In this document: positions 1 through 12,500 of the stretch, one piece after another
Layout of the letters: every line of letters begins with the position of its first letter
Position numbering within the stretch: the first letter of the stretch is position 1
NCBI GenBank assembly: GCA_029851415.1
Contig: CM056744.1
Location: 8,873,268-8,937,267, forward strand
Source: Eretmocerus hayati
Taxonomy: Eukaryota; Arthropoda; Insecta; Hymenoptera; Aphelinidae
Length of the DNA stretch: 64,000 nucleotides
Direction: 5' to 3'
Translations under genes and position numbers: made by a program
The notes under the pieces: model-generated
Databases searched by the model: none
Seen by the model: only the letters and a program-made list of their open reading frames with translations
What the model was told of the DNA's origin: nothing

Positions 1-441
1 GATTTTTAAATTACGAGGCAATTGCAAGAAGCTGGTTCGGGTGACAATCCAATTTTCTTAGGGAATTTTTTACATTTCTCACAATTGCCTCGCTATTAAT
101 TCATAAAATTGGTCCCGGTTTACGTTCAGCAATCTCTCAAATAAAATTTTTATAGGAGTGATGTACTCGAATCAAAATTTTCGGTATACATTTTAGTAAA
201 TAAGGAAAAAAATAGACAAGAAAATGTAACAATCAATGTCAGGCCATGAAATGTGAGAAAATGCGGACGAGTGTATTAGATGGATCCATTGTGATGTTAT
301 AAGGTGCGGGTTGTAAGGGTTGGTTGGCTGAATTCATAAAGCCCTGCTGGGTATCCTGATGAATCCAACCCAGCACTTTACTTCTCATCCTGGTTTGGTC
401 CAAATTAAGCGTGCTCCATATGGAGGCACCCCCTAATGGAT
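1..441. other. Left edge, no gene seen
   Basis: AT-rich DNA with no open frame that looks coding, no splice-framed exon and no recognisable repeat. The short frames on either strand have no family resemblance and no signal or domain features. Confidence 0.6.
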
Positions 442-694
442 AAGGTAGGTATACCCAACATGCCTCTTTAGGCCATTTTGCCAATAGTTTTGTCCTATTT
501 CAATATTTTTTAACGTACTTTGGTTCATTTCGAAGCTTATTTCAAGACCTTCACAATGAGTTAAGATAAATTGAATTTTGGGGCTAACCATGGCCGAGCA
601 ATCACGAATTTCCCAAAAAGTGATTCTTGGTGACTTTGCAAAAGGTATTAGTTCTAAAATCGGCATACGGGGGCATGTTGGGTACACTTACCTT
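442..694. repeat. MITE, family A (AAGGTAAGTG termini)
   Basis: A non-autonomous inverted-repeat element of about 253 bp. The left end starts AAGGTAGGTATACCCAACAT and the right end is its near-perfect inverse (ATGTTGGGTACACTTACCTT). A 901 bp relative at 42734-43634 has the same ends and similar inner sequence, including the stretch around 590-640 that recurs near 42900. A lone terminus lies near 12821. The short ORFs across it are by-products of the repeat. The superfamily is not assigned because I see no clear target-site duplication. Confidence 0.75.
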
Positions 695-2753
695 CCTACT
701 CCAAATACACAACATTCATTCATTATTTTTCTTCTTTATGTCAACGGTCTGCTTGGTGCTGTCCCCTTGCCATCATCAGGTGGAAACACGGTCGTATACC
801 ACCGTGGATGGAAACACACGACTACAAATACGTAAAATATAGGAAGGAAAAATAAGCAAAAAATCCAGATCAAGATACGAGAGATGGGATTTTCCGGACG
901 GAGAAGGTACTTGAGGGCTTGAAAAAGTGTACAAAGAGCCAGGAGGATGTTGTGTTGTTTGCTCATGAATTTTTTATTCGTTTCATCATGAGAAAAGGAT
1001 TTATTTCAAGAGCTGTGACCGAGTGACTCAAGCCCTGCTGTCAAAAGAATGATGCTTTCACTCCTAATAGTGATTTAACACGTTCGCTGAGGAGTCTAAA
1101 ATCGGCGGGCCCCGCCGCAGCGAACGTCTTAATTGTACTTATTTTTGAGAACCTTTAAATGACCATTGGTAAGAGTCGATATTACCACTTTTCTAAGGGA
1201 AGCCAGGATGGAACCTAGTGTCGCTAAAATTTGCTTCTATAGTAGAAATAGAATCGAATAGGCTGAGTTATCGATCCTGGCCAATTCTTTTCTGAGGAGT
1301 ATTTGCATCAACGAGAAAAATAGGATTACAGATGGAGCTGTGATTTTTTATAATAGACAAGAAACGAGCTCAATAAGGGCTTTATACAAGGCCAAAGGGA
1401 AGTTTAATAGGATCCCAAACATTTTTTAATTGACAATTTTTACATAGTTCAACCAATAGGAATAGTTCTTGGGAATTTTTCAAAAATCTCTAGGCTCTGG
1501 ACCGGATGCTCCAAAATGCCTCATATACTTTCAAATTTCCTCAAACTTCCACAATACCATCCTCAAATGATACTCTATTTGAATCTAATGCTATTCATGA
1601 ACTATATATTTTCTGCAGTTCTTATCCAGGAACATAAGAATTGGAGAAAATTCATAGTCTGTAAAAAGAATTAGACTCAAATATAGGATTATTTCTCTGC
1701 TATGGGATATTAGAGTAAAAAACGAAAATCCGCGACTTTCGGTCCAAAAGAGGTGGATATTGAAAATAATGTCTCCCAAGCTCATGCATGGTTCACGATC
1801 TGATCAGCCGCTAATTAAACCATGAATTATTCGGTGAACTGATAATACTTCCTTCAAAAAGCTAATCTCCATCATTGATCTAGTGTTCTAGAGATAAAAA
1901 CTGAAGTGTGTGAAACGCAAATAGTTCTAAAGAATCGATACGATTAGCATTGGAATAAAATTATCTTCGTGCCGTATAATTTTCATCACAATTACGAGCA
2001 ATGAGAGTGTAAGACAAGCAAAGACAGCGAAATATGAAGTAAGCGGGCTTTGCATAGAAAAATTTGTAACCACTTTCAAATATAGTTGTAGTTGAGTATA
2101 TTTTTTGATTTTTAATTCATCTCAACACACTCTAGCTCTACCATCTAATTCTTAATATATTCCAGAATATAAGTAGATTAATTATGCGTCATAGTCATTA
2201 AATGGTATCAATATTTCCCTATCGATTGATCTCCTGAAAATATTGTGCTCTCAATTCATATTTCTATACGGTCTGTCATAGATGCAGTGGTCCTTGAAGA
2301 ATTCCTTAGAAACAAAAAGAATGAGGTTCTCGCTATGTCTATGAAAGCCTCGAGGCTGAAAAAATGTGAATTACAAATTACATCGGATTCCAATTTCAAT
2401 ATCAATTTCAATTTATTCAAATTCCTCTTCATACAATTGTTGTCTATTCAACAATCTGCTGAAGGTCATATATTATCTATCGATAGAACTGGAGAATATT
2501 TGAACTAAAATAGTAAAAAGAAAGAAGGAAGACGAAAATTTTCTCCGAACTAGACGAAAAACTGAATAAAATAAGTAAACAATAATTTCTAATCAGTTTT
2601 ACAGATACCATAATTGCTGCCAATATATCTGAACAAGATGGCTTTGAATCAAGAATATGGCTCTAACAATCACCTCTCGTCGAATCTCGGAAGTACACTG
2701 AAGAAAGTCTGAAATACTCATCATTAAAAGCCAAAATTTATTCTAATTTCAAG
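695..2753. other. Intergenic DNA upstream of the first protease
   Basis: About 2 kb without a supported gene. It holds a 50 bp TTAA-flanked MITE at 1079-1128. Short ORFs (for example 2245-2508) have skewed AT-rich composition and no domain signature. No convincing TATA box was found close to the protease start at 2754. Confidence 0.55.
1079..1128. repeat. Minimal piggyBac-like MITE
   Basis: Only about 50 bp, with inverted ends (CACGTTCGCTG on the left, CGCAGCGAACGT on the right) and flanked on both sides by TTAA (1075-1078 and 1129-1132), the target site used by piggyBac-like elements. The centre is a GC-rich palindrome (GGCGGGCCCCGCC). A longer relative with the same ends is at 60901-61136. 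It is probably an extreme internal deletion that kept only the termini. Confidence 0.7.
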
Positions 2754-4038
2754 ATGGAAGCTTATAGATTTTCCTTAACCCTCCTATCTTCACTATTATG
2801 TAAGTAATATATCGACTATTTTGGAAATCTCTTCTCTACTCACAATTAATTTACCTTCGCGAAATTTTATGACTCCAAATTGCAGATCTCTCATACGTGA
2901 TTAATGAAGTTTCATCTTTGGAAGGTGATAATGTGAAACCCGTACAAAAAAATAAATACCCTTTCATTGTGGCTATTGCTCATAAACCAGAATATCGACC
3001 ACCTCATGAACTTACACATTTTTGCGGAGGAACGTTAATTTCGAAGAGGCATGTTTTGACTGCCACTCACTGTCTTGAAAATGAAAAGTACAATCAATTA
3101 CAAGTTTTAGCTAAATTATCCGATGATAATTGGCGTGATAGAGAAATATTTGAGATTGATTCTTCATGTACCTACAGTAGTTGGCTCTCTCATAATAATA
3201 TTCCAGAGGAAGTTTTTGTCGATACTGCACTCTTGAAGGTAATCACGTATTAATCAATGAGTGAAAATTTTTTGATACTCAGTGAATAAGGCAAAAATTA
3301 TAATACAAATAAATCACTCTCTCAACTTCCAGCTAAAAGTGGAAGATACAAGAATAACTCCAGCTCCATATTCAAAATTGAAAATATATGAGGCATTACT
3401 ACCGCAAAGCGTTACTCTTATTGGATTTGATGTTTCAAATGTTGGCGCTGATATTCCAAAATTGGTAGAAGCACCCTCAAAGATATTAAAAGGAGCAGAT
3501 TGTCTACAAAAAATGAGAACTTTTTCACCGGATTATGAGGAATTTGAGACTTTTGATGGCATCATATGCACGAAAACTAAACCTTGGGTCTTGATTTCTA
3601 GTGTAAGTAAGAATTTTAGCTGCTTATTACTGTACTCGATATCATGAGAAATTGCTATGGATGCTAAAAAATGGATAGTCGTGGTATTTTGTGGCAATGT
3701 AAACTTTCCCTCCTGACTTGTTCAGAGGGGATCATTGTGAGAACTTCGTCTCAAGGACATGTCACTTATAAAAATGTGCAATCATAAGATCATGGATCAT
3801 TGATATTCGATAGATACTGATTTTGTTGAAGAATAGAAAAATGAATTATAATACATTTTTTCACTGTTCACAGGGTGATAGTGGCGGACCACTATTGACT
3901 GGAAATGGCATCGTCTTAGGAGTGAATTTTGCGACGTGCCCTTCAAATGATTTATGTCCTCCAAAATCAAAAGTAGTGAATGCAGCAGCCAGAGTCATTC
4001 ACTTCACGGAATTTATTGAGAGCATGATTGACTCATGA
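2754..4038 (+). CDS. Secreted S1 (chymotrypsin-fold) serine protease, copy 1
   Basis: Four exons: 2754-2799, 2886-3238, 3333-3602 and 3874-4038, with intron phases 1, 0, 0 and GT-AG borders, giving 277 residues. Exon 1 supplies a hydrophobic signal peptide. The fold shows as YPFIVAI, FCGGTLIS, then the catalytic His77 in LTATHC, Asp128 in VDTALLK and Ser226 in GDSGGPLL, so the triad is complete. Odd points: the chymotrypsin N-terminus IVGG is replaced by LEGD with no Arg or Lys before it. The residues normally at 189 and 191 (Asp and Cys in trypsin) are not Asp or Cys, so trypsin specificity is not expected and one conserved disulphide is missing. Exon 4 has its own pair of Cys (TCPSNDLCPP). 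The closest relative in the window is the gene at 8024-9569, with the same exon count, phases and total length. Likely roles are digestive, venom or haemolymph protease; the sequence does not decide. An AATATA-like 3' signal lies near 4113. Confidence 0.85.
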
Positions 4039-4509
4039 TTGGTCAAGAGTTATATGCAGCAGATTTGACTTATATACATAATTGTGAGAAACTTCGAAGC
4101 AGTTTTTTTCTGAATATAAATCACAGAGTGTATGTACATGTTGGATCTCCAGTATTTCCCGATATTTTTTAAACGCTTCTTTACCCCCTGGAGAGCTTTT
4201 TCATGCCTAGCAATGAAGGTAAAACCTTCGAGTGTAGAGTTAAAAAAATGTTCTAATTCCCTTGTACAGACGTTTTTTCTCATTTTCGAGCCAAATTTTT
4301 CCCACAGCGATTGGCTTTCCCTGCTCATACACGTGGTTAAATGCCTCTGAAAATATTTCCAATCGATAGCTAATGCAATTTCTTCAATATGACCCCCCCC
4401 GATAAGGTCGATTAGATGCATTACAACCAGGGTTGTGATTGGTTCCGAAAATTGGAAGAGTTCAAGGTATCTAATGTGTAAGTCGAACAAAGTTGGTCGG
4501 CAAATCGTG
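4039..4509. other. Spacer with an unrecognised minus-strand ORF
   Basis: A 146-codon open frame runs on the minus strand from 4490 to 4050. It matches no family I recognise, has no signal peptide, and ends in a composition typical of translated non-coding DNA (many Ile, Tyr and Lys). There is a C tract at about 4391-4400. I treat it as probably non-coding, but it is among the longest uninterrupted frames here. Confidence 0.4.
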
Positions 4510-7440
4510 AGCTCACTGATTTCGGTCGCTAATTTCGATTCCGGCGTCGCCTTGCACAGATCTCATCATTTTTTCGAGATATTAGAGGTCAAAATGAGCC
4601 AAAAAGTCGAAAAGCGCTGTAAAATCATGCTCATAAGTTTTTTTTCAATTGCTGAACACAAATGGCTATAACACGTCTACTTGTACACGAACTTGAGATA
4701 TTGGCTATTACTTCAGTTTGATGGGAAAATTACAAATTTTGACATCAAATTCAGAAAGAGCAAAACATTTCACGTCAGAGCATATATTTTCGAGAGATTT
4801 TGAATGGATTTCAGAAGGTACCACAAAGAATTGAATCAGCACTTGACTAGCAGATGAATAGCTCAACTCGCTAGCCTGCCAGACGACCTCCAGACCCTCT
4901 GAACTACTGACCTAGGAGCTTAACCCCAATTACCCACCAACTTCTTTATCTGCCACATGACTTGACATGACTCATCATTTCGTCAAGCTGGTGACCTATG
5001 AACACAATGACCCACTGACCTCTCATACGACCCACTAACCTGCCAACTCACTGGATGACCTACCACCTTACCGACCTCTTATCTTCATCTGAGACAAGAC
5101 CCACTGATCTGTCGACCTGATGACCCTTCGAATGATTAATGGATTCACCAACCTACTAACCTTTATACGACCTGCCAACCATGAACCTTTCGGGTATTTA
5201 CCGACCCACTGATCTATTTATCTGTCACATGATCCATCAATTTGTTGACCTGATGACCTCTCGGATATCGAATAGACCCACCAATCTACTGATCCGTCAT
5301 ATTACTCGCCAACCTGCCGACTTGCCAGATGACCTACCTGCTCAATAACTCATCTATCCATCTGCCATATGACCACCAATCTGCCATCTCGGTGATCTTC
5401 CAGATGGCTTATAGGCCCACCGAGCTACTGACCTAATATGACTCCTTATGACCAACCGATACTGACTTGCCATATGGTCCACCAGTCTGCAGTCCCATCG
5501 AATGACCTACCCGACCACCAACCGCGATATCTAACCGTAAAATATATAGCCATCCAACAGTTCAACGGGTCAGTGAGTTATACATCATGTCAGTGGTTCG
5601 GCAGGTCATCCATTGAGTACGTGAATCGATGGGTTATATCGCAGCTCAGTAGGTTGGTAGGCTATAAGGTCATATCCCTGGTCAACAGGTCGATGAGTTT
5701 ATGGGTTATCTGGTTGATGGATAGATCTGTGGGTCCGTCGGTCATCCAGCAGATCAATGTGCTGACGTATGACTGTAAGTCGGTAGGTCTGTTGGTTCTT
5801 TGAGAGGTCACCGAGTCACCGGGTTGGTGGGTCAAATGTCAGATGAATAGATTGGTGGTTCATCCGGCAGGTCAGCGAATTATATGACAGATCCGTAGAA
5901 TGGTGGATCTGTTGGACATCGTGGGATTCACCAGGTTGATAGATTAGTGGGCCATGTAGTAGATTAATAGATCGGTAGAACGGCGAGGTCAGTAGGTCAA
6001 TGAACCTATTGGTCATCCGGAAGGTCATCAGGTCGACGAGTTGATGGGTCATGTGTCAAATGAAGAGAACGGCGGATCGGTGGGTCACATGCTAGGGCAG
6101 TACGTTGGTAGGTCCATAGGTCACCAGCGTGACGGAATGATGGGTCATATGGCAGGTTGGTGGGTCAGTAGCTCATACATCAGGACAGTAGATCGGTGGG
6201 TCTATGAGTCATACATCAGGTCAGCAGGGTTATCCCGACTCGACTATACCATACATACTCAAGTTTACACGAGTTTACAAACTATGCATATAAGCAGCCT
6301 AGGCGCACGGCCAATACATATTATGTCGTCACTGATACGTAACCCAATGAAATGATCTCAAATTTTGCACACACATAGTTGAAGAGCATTGCTTGCATGT
6401 AGTGAAAGATCTGTGGTGAGAAACGGTCCCAGAAAAATTAGAAAAATCATAGCATCTTTTTAGATTTTCATAAGCTCCTTCGATGCAAGCATAATTTTCG
6501 ACATGCGAGAAAATTTTTCAGTTTTCAACTATAGCAAAACTCAAAGCGAGAAAGTTGTTCGGAATCGTCTAAATGATGTTAATTCCAAAGATTCAGATTG
6601 ATTGATGCGATAGAAAAAAAGTTTCAGTAGTTTTCGTATTCCGATCTGTAGCGGGTGAAAAGTACAATCTGAGTTCGCGGGGCGCCTCGACAACGATCTC
6701 AATCAAAGTCTTAGAACTTTTTTCCTATTGCGTCATTCGATCTGAATCTTGAATATTAATTCAATTTAGATCCTTCCGAACAACTTTCTCGCTTTGAGTT
6801 TTGCTGTAATTCAAAACTGAAAAAATTTCTCGCATGTCGAAAATTATGCGTGCGTCGAAGGAGCTTATGAAAATCTAAAAAGATGCTATGATTTTTCTAA
6901 TTTTTCTGGGACCGTTTTTCACCACAGATCTTTCACTACATGGAAGCAATGCTCTTCAACTATGTGTGTGCAAAATTTCAGATCATTACATTGGGTTACG
7001 TATCAGTGACGACATAATATGTACTGGCCGTGCGCCTAGGCTGCTTATATGCATAGTTTGTAAACTCGTGTAAACTTGAGTATGTATGGTATAGTCGAGT
7101 CGGGATAACCCTGCAGTAGGTCAGTAGGTCGTCTGCCAGGCCTGCGAGTTGGGCTAGTCATCTCCTCGTTGAGTGCTGATTTGTTCCATTGTTAGACTTT
7201 CCAGAAATGGTTCAAAAAATTTCAAAAACACTTATCCGCACATGAAATTAGGTGCTCTTTCTGAATTTGGTCTCGGGAGACGACATTCCCGTCATTAAAC
7301 TGAATGAACAATCTAGTGACCATAAAAATTCCTTATTTACGGGTTCTCATCAATTTTCCACGTTCTGCATCATTTCGACATACAATATCTTGAAAAACGA
7401 TGGGATCGGTGCAAACCGACACCGAATTCAGAATCAGCGA
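4510..7440. mobile_element. Foldback element with inverted minisatellite arms
   Basis: Outer segments at about 4510-4860 and 7114-7440 are inverted copies of each other: for example CAAATTCAGAAAGAGCA near 4746 pairs with its complement near 7256, and AATCAGCACTTGACTAGC near 4832 pairs near 7175. Inside them lies a degenerate tandem repeat built on short units such as GACCTGACGACC and GACCCACTGACC. These read C-rich from about 4860 to 5540 and then switch to the complementary G-rich orientation from about 5560 to 6224, resuming at 7114-7145. The whole is thus one long imperfect hairpin. All ORFs here are translations of the repeat. Classical foldback elements share this architecture; the superfamily is unknown. 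Confidence 0.7.
6225..7113. repeat. 889 bp near-perfect palindromic MITE
   Basis: Starts CAGGGTTATCCCGACTCGAC and ends with its exact inverse. Arms of about 385 bp (6225-6612 and 6726-7113) differ at only a few positions by eye, around a loop of about 113 bp. It sits inside the G-rich minisatellite, which resumes on the other side. CAG on both flanks could be a 3 bp target duplication. The high arm identity means either recent insertion or arm-to-arm conversion. No coding capacity. Confidence 0.85.
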
Positions 7441-8023
7441 TCCATTAATGATAGAGATGACATGGTAAAGTTTTTCTTTTTTGTGGGGCTGTGTTATCGG
7501 ACTGAATAATCATAAATCATCAAAATTTCTGAATGAAATCCGTCTAGACCGTCTAGGGCCTTTTACCAGCTCAATGAAACTACCAGAATATTATCCCAAT
7601 ATCTCTTTATCAGTCTGAAGAATCTTGATTCATACGTATTTTGACTAGATTTCCATCTTTAATGTTGAACCAATCGGTACGACACGAGGAATCATTCCGC
7701 AAATGTCTTTCTTCCCCTTAGAATGAGATATTTGCTCAGGTGCTCGACAAGCTAGGCACATTCGTTCACTGACAACCATATTCTATTTTTATCGTAGATT
7801 TTTTTCGTAAGACCTTTCAGCTCACAGTGATTTTCGTTCGAAAGAAAATCGACATTCGTCAAGAATTTCCATTCGTGATGCGACCTTATCAATCTATCGA
7901 ATCGTACGAATCAAATTGGCTGGCTATGAGTGGAATTTCGATTCCATTTATATAAGCAGTTGCTCGCCGAAGATTATAACTTTGGGTGGATTACAAATTC
8001 TTCCAAAAATCGCTGAAGTCACG
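7441..8023. other. Upstream region of the second protease
   Basis: No gene is seen between the foldback element and the protease at 8024. Only the promoter-proximal part (see 7949-7956) shows structure. Confidence 0.55.
7949..7956 (+). promoter_or_regulatory. TATA box of protease copy 2
   Basis: TATATAAG lies 68-75 bases before the ATG at 8024, within AT-to-GC transition sequence. This position would put the transcription start near 7980 and give a 5' leader of about 45 bases, typical of compact insect protease genes. No equally clear box precedes copy 1. Confidence 0.55.
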
Positions 8024-9569
8024 ATGGACTTCAAAATATTCGTCACATCTTGTTTCCTCTTATGTAAGTAGTTTTTAGATGGAATTGAAGTTGGAGAAAA
8101 TTATACAAAACTTACATTCATTTCCAGATTCTACAAAATATTCATTGGTGGTATCATTAGAAGGTTCTAATATTAAGAATGTCAAAGGGAACGAATATCC
8201 CTTTGTAGTATCTTTATCATACAAGCCATCGCATACCGATTCAAAAAAGAATAATCATTTTTGCGGTGGTACACTCATCAGCAAGAAACATGTTTTGACA
8301 GCCAAACACTGCTTAGAAGATGAGTCGATTGCGGATATACAAGTCATGACCAGGCCACTTGGTTGGTTTTTGAAAAAACCTAAAGTTTTTTCAGTCAAGT
8401 CGGTCGACACTTACGAAGGTTGGGCTCGAGCTCGGGGAAAATCATCAGTATCTTGTCTTGAAGATTTGGCTATTCTTGAGGTAAATTTTATCGGAAATTG
8501 GTATAATATGATCAGTTGTAGTTCAACTTGGACCATTTTTTCCTTATCGTAAAAAAAAATATTTGAAGTACCGACGATTGACTCTGATCCAAAGTTCTCT
8601 TTGCTTCCTCAATTCCATTGAAAAATCACTTGAAAAATTATATAAACGGTCCGAATCGATTACGCTTGATATTTCTGAAAATGAAAATGATGAGCGTGTT
8701 TTTCTGGAGTCTAGTAGTCAGTCACTTATACAAAAAACTGTTTCCAAGTGATAAATGAACTTAGCAGTACTAAATCACATGTATTATCAGTATTTTTCAA
8801 GAGACATTACCATTGATATCATCTGACTGAGACTGGACTTCAGGAAGTACGAATTTTCACGAGATGAACAATTATAAAGAATTTAGTATCAAAGAATATG
8901 AAACCCTTAAAATTCCTCAATCTAAAGAGATCATAATTGTATATCCAAAATAATAATAACTTATGAATTTTTGCAGTTGGACACTGATGATACAAAAATT
9001 ACTCCAGTAACTATCTCGGCCTTCCAAGATCCACCTGCCGATGCCAGTATAGTGATGATCGGATATGATATCTTCAAAGAAGCAGTATCACCACCCATAA
9101 CCAAGGCAACCCTGAAAGTTATCAGTAACCAAAACTGTCTTGATCGATTAAAAAAATATGTTCCACATCCAGATGAGTTAGAGGTATTTGATTACCTGAT
9201 GTGTGCTATGGCAAAGCCATGGACTGTAGCCACACCTGTGAGTATATTCTTGAAAAATATCGAGACAAGTTTCATCGAACTGTTATTTTTTTTATAATCA
9301 CCAATCGAATCGATACCTCAATTTTTTTTCGAAAATCAAAATCAAATTAGTCGAAGATTAATTCACCTGTTTATACATCATTGTTACAGGGTGACAGTGG
9401 AGCACCAATACTGGATAGTATTGGTTTTCTTGTTGGTGTTCACATTTCTATTTGTCCTTGCTGGGAAAAATGCTCAAAAAATTCTGTACCTGTCAATCTA
9501 TCCTTACGGGTTCGTTACTACCTCGACTTCATTGAGGACGTTACAAAAATCAACCTCATTCGAAGTTAA
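8024..9569 (+). CDS. Secreted S1 (chymotrypsin-fold) serine protease, copy 2
   Basis: Four exons: 8024-8063, 8128-8480, 8977-9237 and 9390-9569, with intron phases 1, 0, 0, encoding 277 residues. Exon 2 is exactly as long as that of copy 1 (353 bp), which supports duplication. A signal peptide lies in exon 1 and early exon 2. Catalytic residues are His74 (LTAKHC), Asp126 (EDLAIL) and Ser221 in GDSGAP, where Ala replaces the usual second Gly. As in copy 1, the mature start reads LEGS rather than IVGG, no basic residue precedes it, and Asp189 and Cys191 are absent (the segment before GDSG is VATP). Exon 4 carries three closely spaced Cys (CPCWEKC). Intron 2 is long (about 496 bp) and holds no recognisable gene. 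The protein is probably catalytic but of altered specificity; a non-digestive role such as venom is inference. Confidence 0.85.
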
Positions 9570-12500
9570 GCAACTATACTGATATCAACAAAGAAAACAC
9601 TCTCATAATCTTATGACAACTCACAAATTCGAGTAGATCTTCGTAAAGCAATCTTCTTTTTTGTACGTGTATGATCTAAGAATACTGGTTTAGGTTCACT
9701 AAAAAACTTTTGAATATTGATCAATGCTCATCAGACCAAAGAGATTAGCTTATTTCTTTCATGGCTGACGACGATTGATCTGATGTAATACAGTAACCGA
9801 CAAAATTGATGGATTGTACATGGTGTCACCAAATGGACGATTATTCAAAAACGCTCCGTCACACGGAGATTTTCAAGTGAAACATTTTGGAGACCACAGA
9901 AAAACCTATCGATCCATGGGTTCGAACTATTTTTTCGAGTTTTTCTCGGGCTGAAAATTGATAGTTGAGAATCCGAAAGAAAAAAAAATCTCCCAGTGGA
10001 TCACCTATAACTTTGACGGAAGTTGTCCGATCACAAAAATTTCCACAAAATATTGAAGACTCTTGAAAAACCTACGACATTATTACTTGTTGGAATTTTT
10101 TTCCACAATGCACGGCCACTTATGGCGATATTGAATCACGCTGGAAGCCTGTTTCCTCAGGCTCGATTCTACGATCAAAACCAATCCCTAAAACCATCCC
10201 ATAGCATTATTTCGGCGTGAAATTTTCTGAATGTTTTGAGATTTGGTGTGAGATTTCTTCTTTTACGGGACCTGTAGAGGCTAATTTGGAATTGAAAGTG
10301 TGTTTGGAGCGAAGAAATTTGAAGCACTTATTGATCGTATCGAAGTAGAAATTTGATAGCATATTCAAAAAATCCAGACGATTTTACTTATAGGTCGCAA
10401 GCTATCCAATAGTTTTTGAGGTAATTTTTCATCGAAGAATAAAGGCTGAGCTGGTGGAGATGAAACGTAATCCAGTATCTCTGTAAGCAGACGTGTATTA
10501 CAAAGTTCACTTCTCGAAGCTCGTAGCTCGAATCACTGAGGTCGTAAAAAAACCTTCATAAGACAAACTTATAGGTTCTTTAATGATTTACAATATCTCG
10601 TTAAAATTTTTGTGATTGGACAACTCTCGTCGAAATTGTCGATGATCCGCTCGAAGTTTTTCCTCAATTTTCGACATGAATCTTCAGCACGAAAAAAACA
10701 CGGAAAACTCCTTTGAATGAACCCGTTAATTGATAGATTTTTTCGTGATTCCCATCAGAATGCTCTCTTTGAAATCTTCTTACGACATAACGTTTCGGAG
10801 TAATCGTCGATTTGGTAATCACTATGCGTGATAAATTAATTTTGATGGGTACTGTCGATAGATATTTGGCATATCCTAATCACTAAAATGAAACTCTACA
10901 ATATTATTTTTGTTCAGACTACAATCATCAGTGCATTTAATGAAGTAGGCGTCATGAAACTACTCTACTGTCTTTCAGCGAATATGACTAGATTTATTCT
11001 TAGTATCATCCAAATATATGCATGAAATACTGAGAACTTTAGATATGAGCAAGATTCTTAGTCTGAGGAGATACGTGATGGTATTCAAAAAGTGGAATAG
11101 AAAATCATTCCCAACCTTTATTGAATAGTTTTGTAACATTTTCAGAATAGACATTGATGAGTTTCTATTATTGAAGTTGCAGAATTAGAATATATATCCC
11201 TGAGATTCCACGTTTCTATCGTTAGCCCTTCATCGCTAAAAATCAGGGCAAAATTTTTCAGTTTTACCTCGATTACGATGGAACTCACCTACTTCAAAAT
11301 CTTGATCTTGATCGTGCAAAAATTGATATTCCTCATACACATAAGAATCAGACTTGTTTGGCTTCTTGGCTTCTTTGCTCTGCTTACATCTCTATTACGC
11401 GGGACTACATCAAAAGATCATTCGCGTGCCCAACGTCAATTATTCATCGATCGGATCTGGCTTCACCCCATGAACAAGATTCTATTCTACATAATTAACA
11501 TCGATAGCTGAGCTCGCAGTAAATACTCACAGTGCATTTTTTTTTTAATTTTCAAGTTTCTAAGACTAAAGTAAGACAAAACTCGTTTTGCGTAGACTGG
11601 ATAAGCAGATTTTGGACCAACTCATATTATATCAGAATGTGAATTATTTACGACGTGGGATAGATTATTGATGAAGCTATAAGAAATTCTTGACTCTGGA
11701 CGGCTACTGTGCTGCATGTGCGGGAATATTTATAGTAATTTACAGCTTGAGTCATGGTATGAATGTGTACCTAAGTAAGAGTCGTTATATTATCATGAAA
11801 GATTTCAAGCATCACGAGGAAAAGCTCGACTTTGCTGAAAATTTCCGTCTTTGGATTTTTTTTCTCAGAGTTTTTAGAAATCCTGCATCCCAAATAGCTA
11901 TTATCATCGACCTCATGGTTACGATCAAGTTCCGTGTTGAACTCTATTGTCAACCGCAGATAACGAAATTAGATGAACCTTGGATTTTACTGGGGGATTT
12001 TTTGTCAAGTCAAGCGGAAACGCGCTCGAATATATATAAAACGACTAGTATAAAGAAGTGCTCGATATATTAGAAGATTTGAATTTTTTGACACAGGACC
12101 ATACTGATCATAGCGAGGCGATTTTGTACGATTTTTGCACATGAATATTCCAAATTTACTCACAAATTCACTTGAGAAGACAGATTCTCGATCCAATTCT
12201 GACTTTAAAAATGTACTAATAATAAGATCCACTCTAATCCTTATCATTCCTACGAAAAAGTGATGGATGAGGTCACCATTGAATGGTTATTACCCGTCCT
12301 CGAGAAAATACAAGTTGTCCAAAATCCCTATCTCTGACAGTACGACTCGTGTATATCTTTGATCTGGTGTAATATCGTCATAGAGTCATTTGATCAATAT
12401 ATTGAGAGTATTTCCATCATCCAATCGTGAGATTCAACTTCAGCAGATCTTCAATCATTGCAGGAATATATTATTAATGAATGCAGAGGACACATTCAAA

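Noticed and set aside
4050..4490. 146-codon minus-strand ORF as a gene
   Set aside because: No start context, domain, signal peptide or splice support, and an AT-driven residue composition.
4860..6224. CRISPR-like array
   Set aside because: Units are short, degenerate and continuous with no unique spacers; it is a minisatellite.
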